55,395 nt of DNA from assembly GCA_049692255.1 (NCBI GenBank), contig JBAVOR010000010.1:1-55395 (forward strand), given 5' to 3'. Below, in pieces: positions 8,661-17,167 of the stretch. The notes beneath the pieces are model-generated. The model was not told the origin of the DNA and ran no database searches. It saw only the letters and a list, made by a program, of their open reading frames with translations. The first letter of the stretch is position 1, and each line of letters begins with the position of its first letter. Made by a program: the position numbers and the translations under genes. This stretch comes from JBAVOR01 sp049692255. GTDB lineage: Bacteria; Babelota; Babeliae; Babelales; JACPOV01.

Positions 8661-9437
8661 ATGAATAAAAAACTATTTGCATCTGTTTGTGTTGTCGTAT
8701 TGGGAGTAATAGGAGCTTTATTGATGAACAATGGTGCTACTACACAAAGGGAGGATCTATGGGTAGTGGGTATTGCATCGGGATACGCTCCTTTTATCAG
8801 CACTAACGGGCAGGGAGAATATGAGGGGTTTGATATTGACGTAGCCAATGCCATTGCACAGCGCATGGGTAAAAAGTTGGTATTGCGCGATCTTGGTTCG
8901 ATGGCCCCTTTATTTATGGCACTTGAAAATGGTTCCATCGACGCAATCATGTGGGGGCTTTCTATTACTGCTGAACGATTAGAAAAAGTAGCGATGATCC
9001 ATTATCAAGGTAAACCGACTACCAGCTACTCGTTGCTCTTTTGGCAAACTATTCCTGCAACCGTTAAAAGCATTGAAGATATGGGTGGCATGACTGTGTG
9101 CGTAGAGCCTGCTTCATGCCAAGATGCAACATTAAGCCGTTATCCGTTGATTACCAGAAAACCAACAGAACGTGTTGATGATGCACTTTTATATTTGCAG
9201 TACTGTTCTGCTGACGCTGCGTTAGTAGAACCATCAATTGCAGCAAAATTTAAACGATTGTATCCAGAAATACAGATTATGGATGTGCCACTATGCCCCG
9301 AAGATCAAGTTATGGGCATTGGTATTGCAGTCAAAAAAAGAGATGACGCATTGCAAGAACAGTTGCAACAGAGTATCGCACAATTGATTGAAGAGCGGGT
9401 TATTGCGTCTCTTGAACAAAGATGGGAGATCGTATGA
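8661..9437 (+). CDS. Amino-acid ABC transporter substrate-binding protein (family 3)
   Basis: 258 aa from the ATG at 8661; the longer frame from 8571 lies in the repeat-containing leader and was rejected. The N-terminus (MNKKLFASVCVVVLGVIGALL) is a signal or anchor segment without a lipobox. The body matches periplasmic binding proteins of the HisJ/GlnH type: GYAPF, GFDIDVANAIAQRMG and SITAERLEKV, whose Arg normally binds the amino-acid carboxylate. It would capture a polar amino acid outside the membrane and deliver it to the permease encoded next. The stop codon overlaps the permease start (ATGA). The exact amino acid cannot be read from the sequence. Confidence 0.9.
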   Translation: MNKKLFASVCVVVLGVIGALLMNNGATTQREDLWVVGIASGYAPFISTNGQGEYEGFDIDVANAIAQRMGKKLVLRDLGSMAPLFMALENGSIDAIMWGLSITAERLEKVAMIHYQGKPTTSYSLLFWQTIPATVKSIEDMGGMTVCVEPASCQDATLSRYPLITRKPTERVDDALLYLQYCSADAALVEPSIAAKFKRLYPEIQIMDVPLCPEDQVMGIGIAVKKRDDALQEQLQQSIAQLIEERVIASLEQRWEIV

Positions 9438-10090
9438 CATCACTTACGACCTACGTGCCGTTGCTTATGCAGGGTGCACTGATGACCATTGTTACCGCTA
9501 TAATTTCTGGAACAATGAGCGTTACGCTTGGCACGGTGCTGGGCATTGCTAGTTGCCGCTATGGCGACGCACCATTGCTGGCTATGTTGGTCCGCATCTA
9601 CACGTTTATTGCGAAAGGGATTCCTGCGTATGTGCAAATATTAATCGCGTATTTTGTTATTCCCGCAGCATGTGGCATCTCTATCTCAGGGTTTGTTGCT
9701 GGGTGTGGCGCGTTAGCCTTTTGTTCAAGCGGCTATGTGACTGAAATAGTACGAGCAGGTATTAACGCCGTTTCACCCGGTCAATGGGATGCGTGTATGG
9801 TGCTTGGCTATACACGGTACGCCGCATTTGTGCGCATTGTTTTGCCACAAGCATATGCGGCTATGTTACCGGCACTTATTGGTGAAGGTGAGCAGTTGCT
9901 TAAAAGTACATCGTTATTAGCAACCATCGGCATGAATGAGTTAACGCGTGCAGGAATGAATATTATTTCACGCGAGCTTAACCCTTTGCCCGTGTATGGA
10001 TTAATAGCACTGTTGTATCTTTTCTTTTCATTATGTTTATCTCTGTTAGTGCGTTTTGTTATTGCAAGGAGAATCAATGGTAATCGTTAA
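9434..10090 (+). CDS. Amino-acid ABC transporter permease
   Basis: 218 aa, hydrophobic, of the HisM/GlnP type. I chose the ATG at 9434 because it forms an ATGA overlap with the stop of the binding-protein gene; an ATG at 9422 is also in frame. The cytoplasmic EAA loop that docks to the ATPase is visible as VLPQAYAAMLPALIGE. A single permease gene implies a homodimeric channel. The 3' end overlaps the ATPase gene by 14 bp, which indicates translational coupling in an operon. Confidence 0.92.
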   Translation: MTSLTTYVPLLMQGALMTIVTAIISGTMSVTLGTVLGIASCRYGDAPLLAMLVRIYTFIAKGIPAYVQILIAYFVIPAACGISISGFVAGCGALAFCSSGYVTEIVRAGINAVSPGQWDACMVLGYTRYAAFVRIVLPQAYAAMLPALIGEGEQLLKSTSLLATIGMNELTRAGMNIISRELNPLPVYGLIALLYLFFSLCLSLLVRFVIARRINGNR

Positions 10091-10772
10091 AGATCTGTCG
10101 GTCTTTATGAACGAGCAATCGGTGCTCAAATCTATTTCTTGCGAACTGCCAGCAGGAAGAATAACTATTTTTTTGGGCAAAAGTGGAGCGGGAAAAACAA
10201 CAGTACTTAAAACAATGGTAGGGTTAGTGCCTATGAGCAGTGGGTTAGTGGTTATTCAAGGCACGCCACTAGCGCAGTTGTCTACGGAGCAGCGCGCACA
10301 AGCAATAGGCTATGTGTTTCAAGATTTCAATTTATTTGCACATATGACCGTACTACAAAACTGTATAGATCCATTATTAGTGCGTGGTATGAGTGCAGAC
10401 GAAGCGCAGAATCGCGCAATAGAGGTACTCACGCAATTGCACATGCAAACATTTAGTAACAAGTATCCTCGTGAACTATCTGGGGGGCAACAGCAGCGGG
10501 TAGCAATTGCCCGCGCGTTGTGTTTGCAGCCCAATGTTTTGTTACTCGATGAACCAACTGCGTCGCTTGATCCCGCTAATGTGGCAATTTTGGCAGATAT
10601 ACTCAAAAATTTAGCCGTGCACGGGCTAGCGATTGCGCTTTCGAGCCATGATATGAACTTTGTGCAGATGATTTTTGATCGGGCGTATTTGATAGATGCA
10701 GGAGTTATTGTAGAAGTGTGTGAGGGCAAGGAGGATATTGCTCAATGCCCTTTGATTGCACAGTTTTTATAA
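10077..10772 (+). CDS. Amino-acid ABC transporter ATP-binding protein
   Basis: 231 aa from the ATG at 10077, which has an AAGGAGAA ribosome-binding site; the frame opens at 10056. Walker A is GKSGAGKT, the signature is LSGGQQQRVAIARAL, Walker B with the following segment is VLLLDEPTASLD, and the H-loop is SSHD. It powers the permease encoded immediately upstream. It is slightly shorter than the usual 240 aa of GlnQ-type ATPases but has every motif. It converges on the ankyrin gene with no gap. Confidence 0.95.
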   Translation: MVIVKDLSVFMNEQSVLKSISCELPAGRITIFLGKSGAGKTTVLKTMVGLVPMSSGLVVIQGTPLAQLSTEQRAQAIGYVFQDFNLFAHMTVLQNCIDPLLVRGMSADEAQNRAIEVLTQLHMQTFSNKYPRELSGGQQQRVAIARALCLQPNVLLLDEPTASLDPANVAILADILKNLAVHGLAIALSSHDMNFVQMIFDRAYLIDAGVIVEVCEGKEDIAQCPLIAQFL

Positions 10773-11525
10773 TTATTTCTCAAGTAACTGTACTACTTTT
10801 TCATATTCAGTGCGATCGATTGCTGCTGGATTGCCATTGGTCGTATTGTTTTGCAAGTGGCTACGGGCGATGTCGATTGCGCTCTTCTTTTCTGTATTAT
10901 GTATTGTCTTGTCTGCATTGTTTTTTAAAAGAAGAGTTGCGATGCGTACGCGATTGTGTGCAAGAGTAACGGGGTCATTGCCATATTCGATTGTTTGCAT
11001 CAACGGTGTTTTGTCGCAGTGCAAGAGATTGGGGTTGGCATTATGCTCTAGTAATAATGTTACAAGAGCATAGTCGCCATTTTTGATTGCATAATGCAAT
11101 GGGTAGCCCACGGGGCCTTGTTTGTTTGGATTAGCACCTGCGTTGAGCAGTTGCTGCGTTGCAGTAATATTGTGCGCCAATAGAGCGTTACCGATCGGAT
11201 TATTTATTACGATGCAACTGTTTTCTTCGACGTTTGGATCTGCCTTTTTTTCAAGCAGTTGTGGCAGATATGACGATAAATTTTCATCTAGGTATAAAAG
11301 GGTATTAAGCAATGGTGATGTATCCTTTAGATCAGATAAGTCAATGCGCTGTAAGAGGCTTTCGATGGCCTTAGATAATTGTTTTGTTTCGTATGATAAT
11401 CGCTTGCCTTCGGTTGCTGCAAATTCGTTTATGAAAGCATCGGTGTTATAATCCATGCAAACGCATTGTTGAGAAGCAAAACATGACATCATAATGAATA
11501 AAAAAAACGACGATGTGTAATTCAT
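10773..11525 (-). CDS. Exported ankyrin-repeat protein
   Basis: 250 aa. A signal peptide (MNYTSSFFLFIMMSCFASQQCVC) is followed by about four ankyrin repeats between residues 100 and 235. Recognisable units are QLLNAGANPNKQG, GYPLHYAIKNGDYALVTLLL and TPLMQTIEYGN followed by IATLLLKNNADKTIHN. Ankyrin repeats bind other proteins. Exported examples are common in intracellular bacteria and often act on host proteins, which is inference here. The ribosome-binding site is AAGGAT. It stands alone and is followed directly by the end of the transporter operon. Confidence 0.9.
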   Translation of the reverse strand: MNYTSSFFLFIMMSCFASQQCVCMDYNTDAFINEFAATEGKRLSYETKQLSKAIESLLQRIDLSDLKDTSPLLNTLLYLDENLSSYLPQLLEKKADPNVEENSCIVINNPIGNALLAHNITATQQLLNAGANPNKQGPVGYPLHYAIKNGDYALVTLLLEHNANPNLLHCDKTPLMQTIEYGNDPVTLAHNRVRIATLLLKNNADKTIHNTEKKSAIDIARSHLQNNTTNGNPAAIDRTEYEKVVQLLEK

Positions 11526-11735
11526 GCAGATTATCCTTTTTAAAATAGGCTATCAATGTATTCTGGTATCTGTGCGCATTGTAGTATGCCACAAATACGG
11601 GGGATAATGATAGTTTTTCTAGAAAAGATACTACGCTGATATTCCAGGAGATACTATTTATCTATTAATGATACTCAATAATGAAGCGCACAACGGTCTT
11701 TAGGCCATTGTTTCGCGCGGAATTACGCCACACAT

Positions 11736-11759
11736 CTCCGCTACGCTACGTCGAGATAA
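11736..11759. repeat. Hairpin related to the right half of family-1 repeats
   Basis: ATCTC-CGCTACGCTACGTC-GAGAT has the same layout as the right halves of copies A and B (ATTTC-TCGCTATGCTC-GAAAT): a conserved CGCTACGCT-type loop between complementary arms of different sequence. The other 250 bases of the 11526-11802 gap show no gene. Confidence 0.4.
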
Positions 11760-11802
11760 AAGCCCTTGAACCGTATTCAAGCGACTGCGAATAACGGTTG
11801 TT

Positions 11803-12246
11803 TTACAGAGGGTTCATGCACTGTAATAGTTGTTCAAAGATGAGTTTCAGTTGCTCAGTACCATGTACTTGTGCGTATTGCTCAATAGGCATGCGACACT
11901 GAGAGCGAACTGCACTGATTAATGCAGCATGTGCATGCTGCATCGTTTCCATATCTTGAGTTGCCATGCGGCTGTTATATTGAGCAAAGTACAATGGCTT
12001 AATAATTTCATTGCATTGCGCATGTGCCTTGGTGCTACGATGGCTAGGGAACCAGGTACAGTACTGTTGATCGATCTTATTTTCACAAATGCCGCACAGC
12101 GGACTTTCCGTTTCGTATGGTATTTGTGGCGGTTGTACTATTAATGCAGGATCAATTCTGCGTCGTTTCTTGTTGCCTTGGCAGGTAAAGAGAGTATACG
12201 ATGATGCAATGCATGCTATAAGAATAATGCTGTGAATATATTTCAT
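11803..12246 (-). CDS. Secreted Cys/His protein with basic patch (paralogue 1)
   Basis: 147 aa, not recognised. A signal peptide (MKYIHSIILIACIASSYTLF) is followed directly by the basic patch KKRRR (residues 26-30). A putative metal site is C-x2-C-x8-C-x11-H-x2-C (Cys51, Cys54, Cys63, His75, Cys78). The C-terminal helix MPIEQYAQVHGTEQLK matches MPITQYAEKKGMENLR of the neighbour at 12285-12698, so the two are tandem paralogues. The spacing is not that of a RING finger, though the pattern resembles half of one. The signal peptide and possible zinc site suggest an exported small binding protein; its target is unknown. Confidence 0.65.
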   Translation of the reverse strand: MKYIHSIILIACIASSYTLFTCQGNKKRRRIDPALIVQPPQIPYETESPLCGICENKIDQQYCTWFPSHRSTKAHAQCNEIIKPLYFAQYNSRMATQDMETMQHAHAALISAVRSQCRMPIEQYAQVHGTEQLKLIFEQLLQCMNPL

Positions 12247-12284
12247 GGTTCTTGCCTTTGGTGAGTGTTAATATATCTATTTTG

Positions 12285-12698
12285 TTACTCTATGATAAGC
12301 GTAGCAAGTGATTGAATAAAAATGTCGCGTAAATTTTCCATACCCTTTTTTTCAGCATACTGAGTAATCGGCATGTTGCATTGCGCGCGTACGTGAGTTA
12401 GTAATGTTTCATGCGCTTTATCTATTTGATTTTTTGGGCGATGCAATGTTTTGGTATTAAGCGTATCACGGTAAAACTGTTTTACCCAATCATCGCATTC
12501 TTTGTGTGCCCAGCAGGTCGATGCATTAGGACACCATGCATTTCCTGTTCCCCTCTCGCATAGACCGCACATAAAATTAACTCTTTTTGTTAGTGCTATA
12601 TCGTATGCAGATGAAAGGGGGGCCTGTGCATTGTCGCTTCCAATGAGCGCAGGCGATGTTGTGCTGAGCAGAGCTATGTAAAATAAAGTTTTCTTCAT
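12285..12698 (-). CDS. Secreted Cys/His protein (paralogue 2)
   Basis: 137 aa, paralogous to the gene 38 bp downstream. It has a signal peptide (MKKTLFYIALLSTTSPALIGS), the same putative metal site C-x2-C-x8-C-x8-H-x2-C (Cys44, Cys47, Cys56, His65, Cys68), and the shared C-terminal helix MPITQYAEKKGMENLR. Unlike its neighbour it lacks the KKRRR patch. The ribosome-binding site AAGAAGG with 6-nt spacing supports the start. The two genes are probably one transcript. No family name can be given. Confidence 0.65.
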   Translation of the reverse strand: MKKTLFYIALLSTTSPALIGSDNAQAPLSSAYDIALTKRVNFMCGLCERGTGNAWCPNASTCWAHKECDDWVKQFYRDTLNTKTLHRPKNQIDKAHETLLTHVRAQCNMPITQYAEKKGMENLRDIFIQSLATLIIE

Positions 12699-12749
12699 GT
12701 GTACCTTCTTTTATTGTGTAAGCATTTTGTAAGGAGCATTTACAGAGTA

Positions 12750-13760
12750 CTATAAAAGTGATTGTTGGCCAAAATATTTTTTGCGCAATTGCAACAGTGC
12801 CTTGGGAGGAATTTGGCGACCGCGTGCTGTTTTTTCTAATAATCCTTGGCGCATAAGAAACGGTTCAAACACTGTTTCAATGGTATCTGCATCTTCCCCA
12901 ATTAATGCTGCTAGCGTTTCAAGCCCCACGGGCCCACCATCAAAATGGTAAATAATAGAACGCAACAGTACATTATCTACGGTATTAAGCCCATCGGTAT
13001 CGATACCTAAAAACGTTAATGCTTCTATGCAAAAAGTAAGGTTAATCGTTTGTATCGCTTGCACTTGTGCAAAGTCACGTATGCGGCGTACTAATTTTTT
13101 TGCAATGCGAGGGGTGCCGCGAGAACAGCGCGCCATAAGCAGAGCAGCAGGTTGTTCTAGAGTGATATGTAAATGATGAGCACTTTGGATAACAATTGCA
13201 GCGAGCTCTTCTTCTGTATAAAAATCGAGGCGCTCTGTAATGCCGAAGCGACTGCGTAGCGGGGCTGAAAGCATACCGCTTTTGGTAGTGGCACCAACGA
13301 GTGTGAATGGTTGCAGGGGAAGGGTGATCGTTTTGGCACCTGCTCCTTGACCGATAATAACATCAACGGTGAACTGTTCCATAGCACTGTACAGTATCTC
13401 TTCCACATTCGTAGGCATACGGTGAATTTCATCAATAAATAAAATAGAGCGGGGTTCTAAGCTTGAAAGTATTGCCACCAGATCACCAGTACGTTCGAGC
13501 ATGGGGCCACTAATCACTTTAATAGCAACACTCATTACATGGGCCATAATATGGGCAAGGGTTGTTTTGCCCAATCCGGGAGGCCCGAAAAGAAGCAAAT
13601 GGTCGAGCGGTTCATTGCGCATCTTAGCCGCTTGTGTATAAATAGAGAGCTTTTTTTTAAGTTCTTCTTGTCCTAAGTAATCAGCAAATGTTTTGGGACT
13701 AAAATCGAGCAACAGTTCTTCGGGTGTTTCTGGGCGCGTGAGCAGTTCTATTGCTTGCAC
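12750..13760 (-). CDS. ruvB: Holliday junction branch-migration ATPase RuvB
   Basis: 336 aa, the normal length. Walker A is GPPGLGKTT (residues 59-67), Walker B is ILFIDEIHR (DEIH at 110-113), sensor 1 is GATTKSG, and the arginine finger is in LRSRFG near 171. The C-terminal winged-helix domain has GGPVGLETLAALIGED. RuvB drives branch migration with RuvA during recombinational repair. Neither ruvA nor ruvC is adjacent, unlike in most bacteria. The gene is followed by a family-1 hairpin repeat upstream of its start. Confidence 0.98.
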   Translation of the reverse strand: MQAIELLTRPETPEELLLDFSPKTFADYLGQEELKKKLSIYTQAAKMRNEPLDHLLLFGPPGLGKTTLAHIMAHVMSVAIKVISGPMLERTGDLVAILSSLEPRSILFIDEIHRMPTNVEEILYSAMEQFTVDVIIGQGAGAKTITLPLQPFTLVGATTKSGMLSAPLRSRFGITERLDFYTEEELAAIVIQSAHHLHITLEQPAALLMARCSRGTPRIAKKLVRRIRDFAQVQAIQTINLTFCIEALTFLGIDTDGLNTVDNVLLRSIIYHFDGGPVGLETLAALIGEDADTIETVFEPFLMRQGLLEKTARGRQIPPKALLQLRKKYFGQQSLL

Positions 13761-13792
13761 GGTGGTTCCTTACGGTTAGGCATTTATTTTTT

Positions 13793-13900
13793 GCGCTCGT
13801 CCTTTAGTGTTCGACGAAGTCGAATGTATCGAAGGATATCGAGCGCTCAGATGGTTCGATACAATTTCTCGCTACGCTCAAAATCACTCACCATGAGCGC
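13793..13900. repeat. Family-1 hairpin repeat, long (double) form, copy B
   Basis: GCGCTC...GAGCGC ends. The left hairpin is TTCGAC-GAA-GTCGAA followed by TGTATCGAAGGAT. The right half TTCGATACA, ATTTC-TCGCTACGCTC-AAAAT, CACTCACCATGAGCGC is nearly identical to that of copy A, although the left stem is unrelated in sequence. It lies between ruvB and rodA. Confidence 0.8.
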
Positions 13901-13943
13901 TATGTTATACTATAGCAAATGCGCGCAGCCAGATACAATTCTT

Positions 13944-15050
13944 TTATGGGTTATTCCGTTTAATATGAATTCCTTGAATCCATCCTAAGCTTGCACAGGT
14001 GGTCCATAAGTTGGTAATACCGTAACTCATCAGCGGCAACGGAATCCCTACGATGGGCAACATACCCATAACCATGCTCATGTTCACGAATGCTCCAAAA
14101 ATAATATGAATCCAGAGTCCAAAGCATAACAGCTGTGGGTAAAAACTGGTAATGCTCCACGTTATGTACATAAGCCGTAGAAATAAAAGTAGATACAATA
14201 TAATCACTGCGCACGCACCAACAAACCCCCATTCTTCGCATAAAATAGCAAAAATAAAGTCGGTACGTCGTTCGGGTAGAAACATAAGAATATTTTGAGT
14301 GCCGCGTAAATACCCTTTTCCTGTTAATCCTCCAGAGCCTATTGCAATGATACCTTGCTCTAATTGATACCGCTCTTTTCTTGCTTCACCTTCACCAAAA
14401 AAGACTGCAATGCGTTGTTTTTGGTATGGTTTAAGGAGTTTCCAGCTCAAGGGAAGACAAAGACAAAAGAGCGCAACAAGTAGAAGAAATATTTTTTTAT
14501 TTATGCCTGCACACCACACCATACAGGTGCCAGCAGCAGCTATTAGAATGCCGGTCCCTAAATCTGGTTGTTTAGCAACTAAGAGTGCGCTTACGCCAAT
14601 GATGGCCAACAGAGACATAAGATCTCTCTGTTGCACCTGTGTATAATCAGCGTAACTGTGGTGTAAGTAGGTAATAATAAATGCAGGTAAAAACAGTTTG
14701 GTCAGTTCAGAGGGTTGGAATTTAACAAAGCCTAAATTAATCCAGCGTTGTGCCCCCATGCCAATCGATCCTTTAACCAACGTAAATAGGAGCAGCCCGA
14801 TCAAGAATATATATAATAAATGTCCCCACTGACTCAGGCGGCGATAATCGATAAAACAGAAAAGAATATAGATAACTATGCCACTCAAGCACCCAATCAG
14901 CTGTTTTTTAAAAAATAACGAATAAGGTATTTTTGCGCTATAAGTAGCGCTCAAAATACAGACTAATCCGCAACACATGAGTGCGAACATAAGAAAAAAA
15001 GTTACCCAGTCAAAATAACGTAACGCACGAAAATAGTTCATAACTCTCAT
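13944..15050 (-). CDS. rodA: Rod-shape cell-wall polymerase RodA (SEDS family)
   Basis: 368 aa with about ten hydrophobic membrane segments, the normal RodA size. SEDS motifs are visible: GAQRWINLGFVKFQPSELTK around residues 118-138 (shortened here), GSGGLTGKGYLRGTQ, PERRTDFIFAILCEEWGF, and the C-terminal GIPLPLMSYG. SEDS proteins polymerise peptidoglycan glycan strands from lipid II together with a class B penicillin-binding protein. The motifs suit RodA or FtsW; the length and lack of an FtsW-type N-terminal extension favour RodA. An in-frame ATG three codons later is an alternative start. No mre or pbp gene is adjacent. Confidence 0.9.
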   Translation of the reverse strand: MRVMNYFRALRYFDWVTFFLMFALMCCGLVCILSATYSAKIPYSLFFKKQLIGCLSGIVIYILFCFIDYRRLSQWGHLLYIFLIGLLLFTLVKGSIGMGAQRWINLGFVKFQPSELTKLFLPAFIITYLHHSYADYTQVQQRDLMSLLAIIGVSALLVAKQPDLGTGILIAAAGTCMVWCAGINKKIFLLLVALFCLCLPLSWKLLKPYQKQRIAVFFGEGEARKERYQLEQGIIAIGSGGLTGKGYLRGTQNILMFLPERRTDFIFAILCEEWGFVGACAVIILYLLLFLRLMYITWSITSFYPQLLCFGLWIHIIFGAFVNMSMVMGMLPIVGIPLPLMSYGITNLWTTCASLGWIQGIHIKRNNP

Positions 15051-15194
15051 CGACTTGCAATGGTTAATAGTTTGTTACAGATTACACGAAAAATCATAAA
15101 AAAATCATGAATATTTTCATATGCATGCAAAGTGCAGTACGGTGGTAAAAAGAAAGATGCGTGCTTTTATGCAATATCAAGAAGGTAGAGTGTT

Positions 15195-15872
15195 ATGAAC
15201 AAACGATTACTTATTTTTTTCATGGTTGCCACCAAGACAGAATGTCCTATACATCGCAATCCGATAAAGGTACCCATAAAGCAGTACCATGCATGTACAT
15301 ATAGCCAAAGCCCATTAACGTTTACTTTGTATTCGGAGCTTCCGCTTAATAATCGAGCTCATGTGTTAAAGGTCGAGTATGTGAATCGCTATATTAATAA
15401 GAACAATGCGCTTTTTGAATTGGTCCCGCCCCCTGCATCAAAAAAGAAGGTTCAGCCAAAACTGTATCCATTCCAACGTACTTTTGAGAGTGTCGAAAGG
15501 GAAGGGACTGTATACCATGTGTATAAAGCCAACTGTGGTTCGCTGGTACGCTGCTGCCTTTCAGGCAGTGGCTGCCAAGACCCACTTATTAAAAAAATAG
15601 CAGCGCATCAATATTGGGAAGATACTATTAAGCCACAAATCAAACAATGGTTACAAGGGCTGGTCTCTGCGCGCGAACTAGATTCTCTGTTTGCTAATAT
15701 CTATGCAGTACTGTTTCAATCGGCAACTAATGAAATAGGGCCTTTGCTCTATACGGTGCGCTGTGCGTCGTATAACGGGTTATACACGCAAGCACAGATC
15801 AGTGCAGAAGCGGCAAAAAAAGGAGGGGTAAACGGCATAGGAGATGTGCTCTGGTTTAGAAATGAATTCTAA
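15195..15872 (+). CDS. Protein of unknown function
   Basis: 225 aa, not recognised. A GAAGGTAGAG ribosome-binding site supports the start. The N-terminus MNKRLLIFFMVATK is only weakly hydrophobic, so export is unclear. Six Cys are present, including a CGSLVRCC-x4-GC cluster near residues 115-125. Residues 130-165 form a predicted amphipathic helix (YWEDTIKPQIKQWLQGL). The C-terminus GGVNGIGDVLWFRNEF is Gly/aromatic-rich. A family-1 repeat follows 35 bp after the stop codon. It may be an orphan gene of this lineage. Confidence 0.55.
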   Translation: MNKRLLIFFMVATKTECPIHRNPIKVPIKQYHACTYSQSPLTFTLYSELPLNNRAHVLKVEYVNRYINKNNALFELVPPPASKKKVQPKLYPFQRTFESVEREGTVYHVYKANCGSLVRCCLSGSGCQDPLIKKIAAHQYWEDTIKPQIKQWLQGLVSARELDSLFANIYAVLFQSATNEIGPLLYTVRCASYNGLYTQAQISAEAAKKGGVNGIGDVLWFRNEF

Positions 15873-15907
15873 GCGATCTTGTTACACAAGTCTAAGTATT
15901 CGAAAAA

Positions 15908-15989
15908 GCGCTCATCCTGAGTGTTCGACAAAGTCGAATGTATCGACGTGTCCGTCGAAGCCTTGGCGAAGTCGGAAGGACATGAGCAC
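15908..15989. repeat. Family-1 hairpin repeat with inserted second hairpin, copy C
   Basis: The family head GCGCTCATCCTGAGTG is followed by TTCGAC-AAA-GTCGAA and TGTATCGA. A further inverted repeat follows: GTCCGTC at 15950 to GGAAGGAC ending at 15981, enclosing GAAGCCTTGGCGAAGTC. The element closes with ATGAGCAC. The inner part resembles the family-2 context (CCTTGGCGAAG) found at 43760, so this copy appears to be composite. Confidence 0.7.
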
Positions 15990-15991
15990 TT

Positions 15992-16768
15992 TTATGCCTT
16001 TAATGCGTCTGCGTATGCTTGTAATACCGCAGCACTCACGGTTGACGCATGAAGCGCAACAATAACGATCGGTTCGCAAGCACCAATCAGTTGTGCTAAA
16101 TCTTGTTGGTACCAGAACTGTATCAAGCTGATTGCTTGTACATAGTCTATCTTTTTGTTTGATTCATGAGTGTTGATAAGTTGTGTGAGCGATTGAGCAA
16201 GAGTGTCAATTGAAGTGACGCTTTTTTGTACCGCGTCTACTGCCTGTGTGAATAACAGTTCTTTGCCATCTTGCTTGTGCATTTCAATCAGTTGCCCAAT
16301 GGTTTCTTGCATGCAAGAAATACAATCTTCACTAGCAATGGTAACAATCGTTCTGTATGGTTCTTGTTCGATCGTCTTAAACTCATTTTCCATCGCTTGT
16401 AATGCCTGTGCAGCGCGCTGTGCTGCTTCTAGTTCTTTGGGTAGTTCTTGCATGCGCGCTTGGGCATTTTGCCATTCCTGTGCGGTAACTGATGTGTTGG
16501 GCATAAAAAATTGCTGGATGCGGAAAAACTGTAACAACAGTTGTAAGCGCAAAGAAAGACTCGCAAATGTACGGGTTTGCTCAGCTGCTGCTCCCAAAAA
16601 ACGGGATAATGTTGTTTTTTGTGCCTTAGTTAAGGTCGGATGTGCTTTAACAACGGTTGTTGCGCGTTGAAAAGCAAGTGATTCAATATCTGTTGGTTTT
16701 TGCTGAATGCCATGTATCTGGATGCCCGAGAGCAGAGCAACAGAAAAAAGCAGTACTTTTGTATGCAT
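15992..16768 (-). CDS. Secreted helical protein of unknown function
   Basis: 258 aa, not recognised. A signal peptide (MHTKVLLFSVALLSGIQIHG) is followed by an almost entirely helical, Gln/Ala/Leu-rich sequence with heptad-like stretches (ELEAAQRAAQALQAMENEF). A segment near residue 45, LTKAQKTTLSRFLGAAAEQ, resembles the repeated helical module of the exported proteins at 50798-53832 (LTRSQRMALSGWLDQI). It ends next to a family-1 repeat, and tRNA-Pro lies just upstream of its start. The antisense frame 16203-16670 is a shadow. Confidence 0.65.
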   Translation of the reverse strand: MHTKVLLFSVALLSGIQIHGIQQKPTDIESLAFQRATTVVKAHPTLTKAQKTTLSRFLGAAAEQTRTFASLSLRLQLLLQFFRIQQFFMPNTSVTAQEWQNAQARMQELPKELEAAQRAAQALQAMENEFKTIEQEPYRTIVTIASEDCISCMQETIGQLIEMHKQDGKELLFTQAVDAVQKSVTSIDTLAQSLTQLINTHESNKKIDYVQAISLIQFWYQQDLAQLIGACEPIVIVALHASTVSAAVLQAYADALKA

Positions 16769-16805
16769 GAATGTACCTTTTTATTCGAAAGATAATGGGT
16801 GAAAA

Positions 16806-16881
16806 TGGTCGGGGCGGCCAGACTCGAACTGACAACCCCTCGCTCCCAAAGCGAGTGCGCTACCAATTGCGCTACGCCCCG
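16806..16881 (-). tRNA. tRNA-Pro (TGG)
   Basis: A cloverleaf is readable on the minus strand. The acceptor stem is CGGGGCG/CGCCCCG, the anticodon stem-loop is CTCGC-TTTGGGA-GCGAG with anticodon TGG, the T-loop contains GTTCGAG, and CCA is encoded at 16806-16808. Its length is 76 nt. Confidence 0.95.
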
Positions 16882-17067
16882 ACAAGAACCAATCTGCGCT
16901 TATTCGTGCCGTTCGGCGCGGTAAGCTGTACCAGGTGGCTAAAAGTAAAATGATGGTACTAAATTAGCATATTTTTGAGCGATGTCTAGCAAAATGCAGA
17001 GAAATTGATGGGAATGTAGGAAGAAAACGGCGCACGCTGGGAAACGAAGAGTTTTTTAATAAAAGTA

Positions 17068-17097
17068 TTGCAAATATAAAATAAAACAATATATGAT
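17068..17097 (+). promoter_or_regulatory. Promoter of the small secreted protein gene (TTGCAAATA type)
   Basis: TTGCAA at 17068-17073, an 18-nt AT-rich spacer, and TATGAT at 17092-17097. The first 13 bases of the region (ATTGCAAATATAA) are identical to those of the promoter at 42667. Confidence 0.6.
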
Positions 17098-17167
17098 CAG
17101 AGTAGTGAAGGTTAATGTGTGATTTTTCACTGTATAAGGAAAATAAATCTAATAATAAGGGGTTAAT

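Noticed and set aside
16203..16670. 155-aa Cys/Ser-rich plus-strand frame
   Set aside because: The opposite strand has a longer frame with a clean signal peptide; the Cys and Ser richness reflects antisense reading of Ala/Gln codons.
16771..16953. 60-aa plus-strand frame over tRNA-Pro containing GGQTRTDNPSLPKR
   Set aside because: It is the antisense translation of the tRNA, a well-known type of false annotation; the tRNA cloverleaf explains the sequence.
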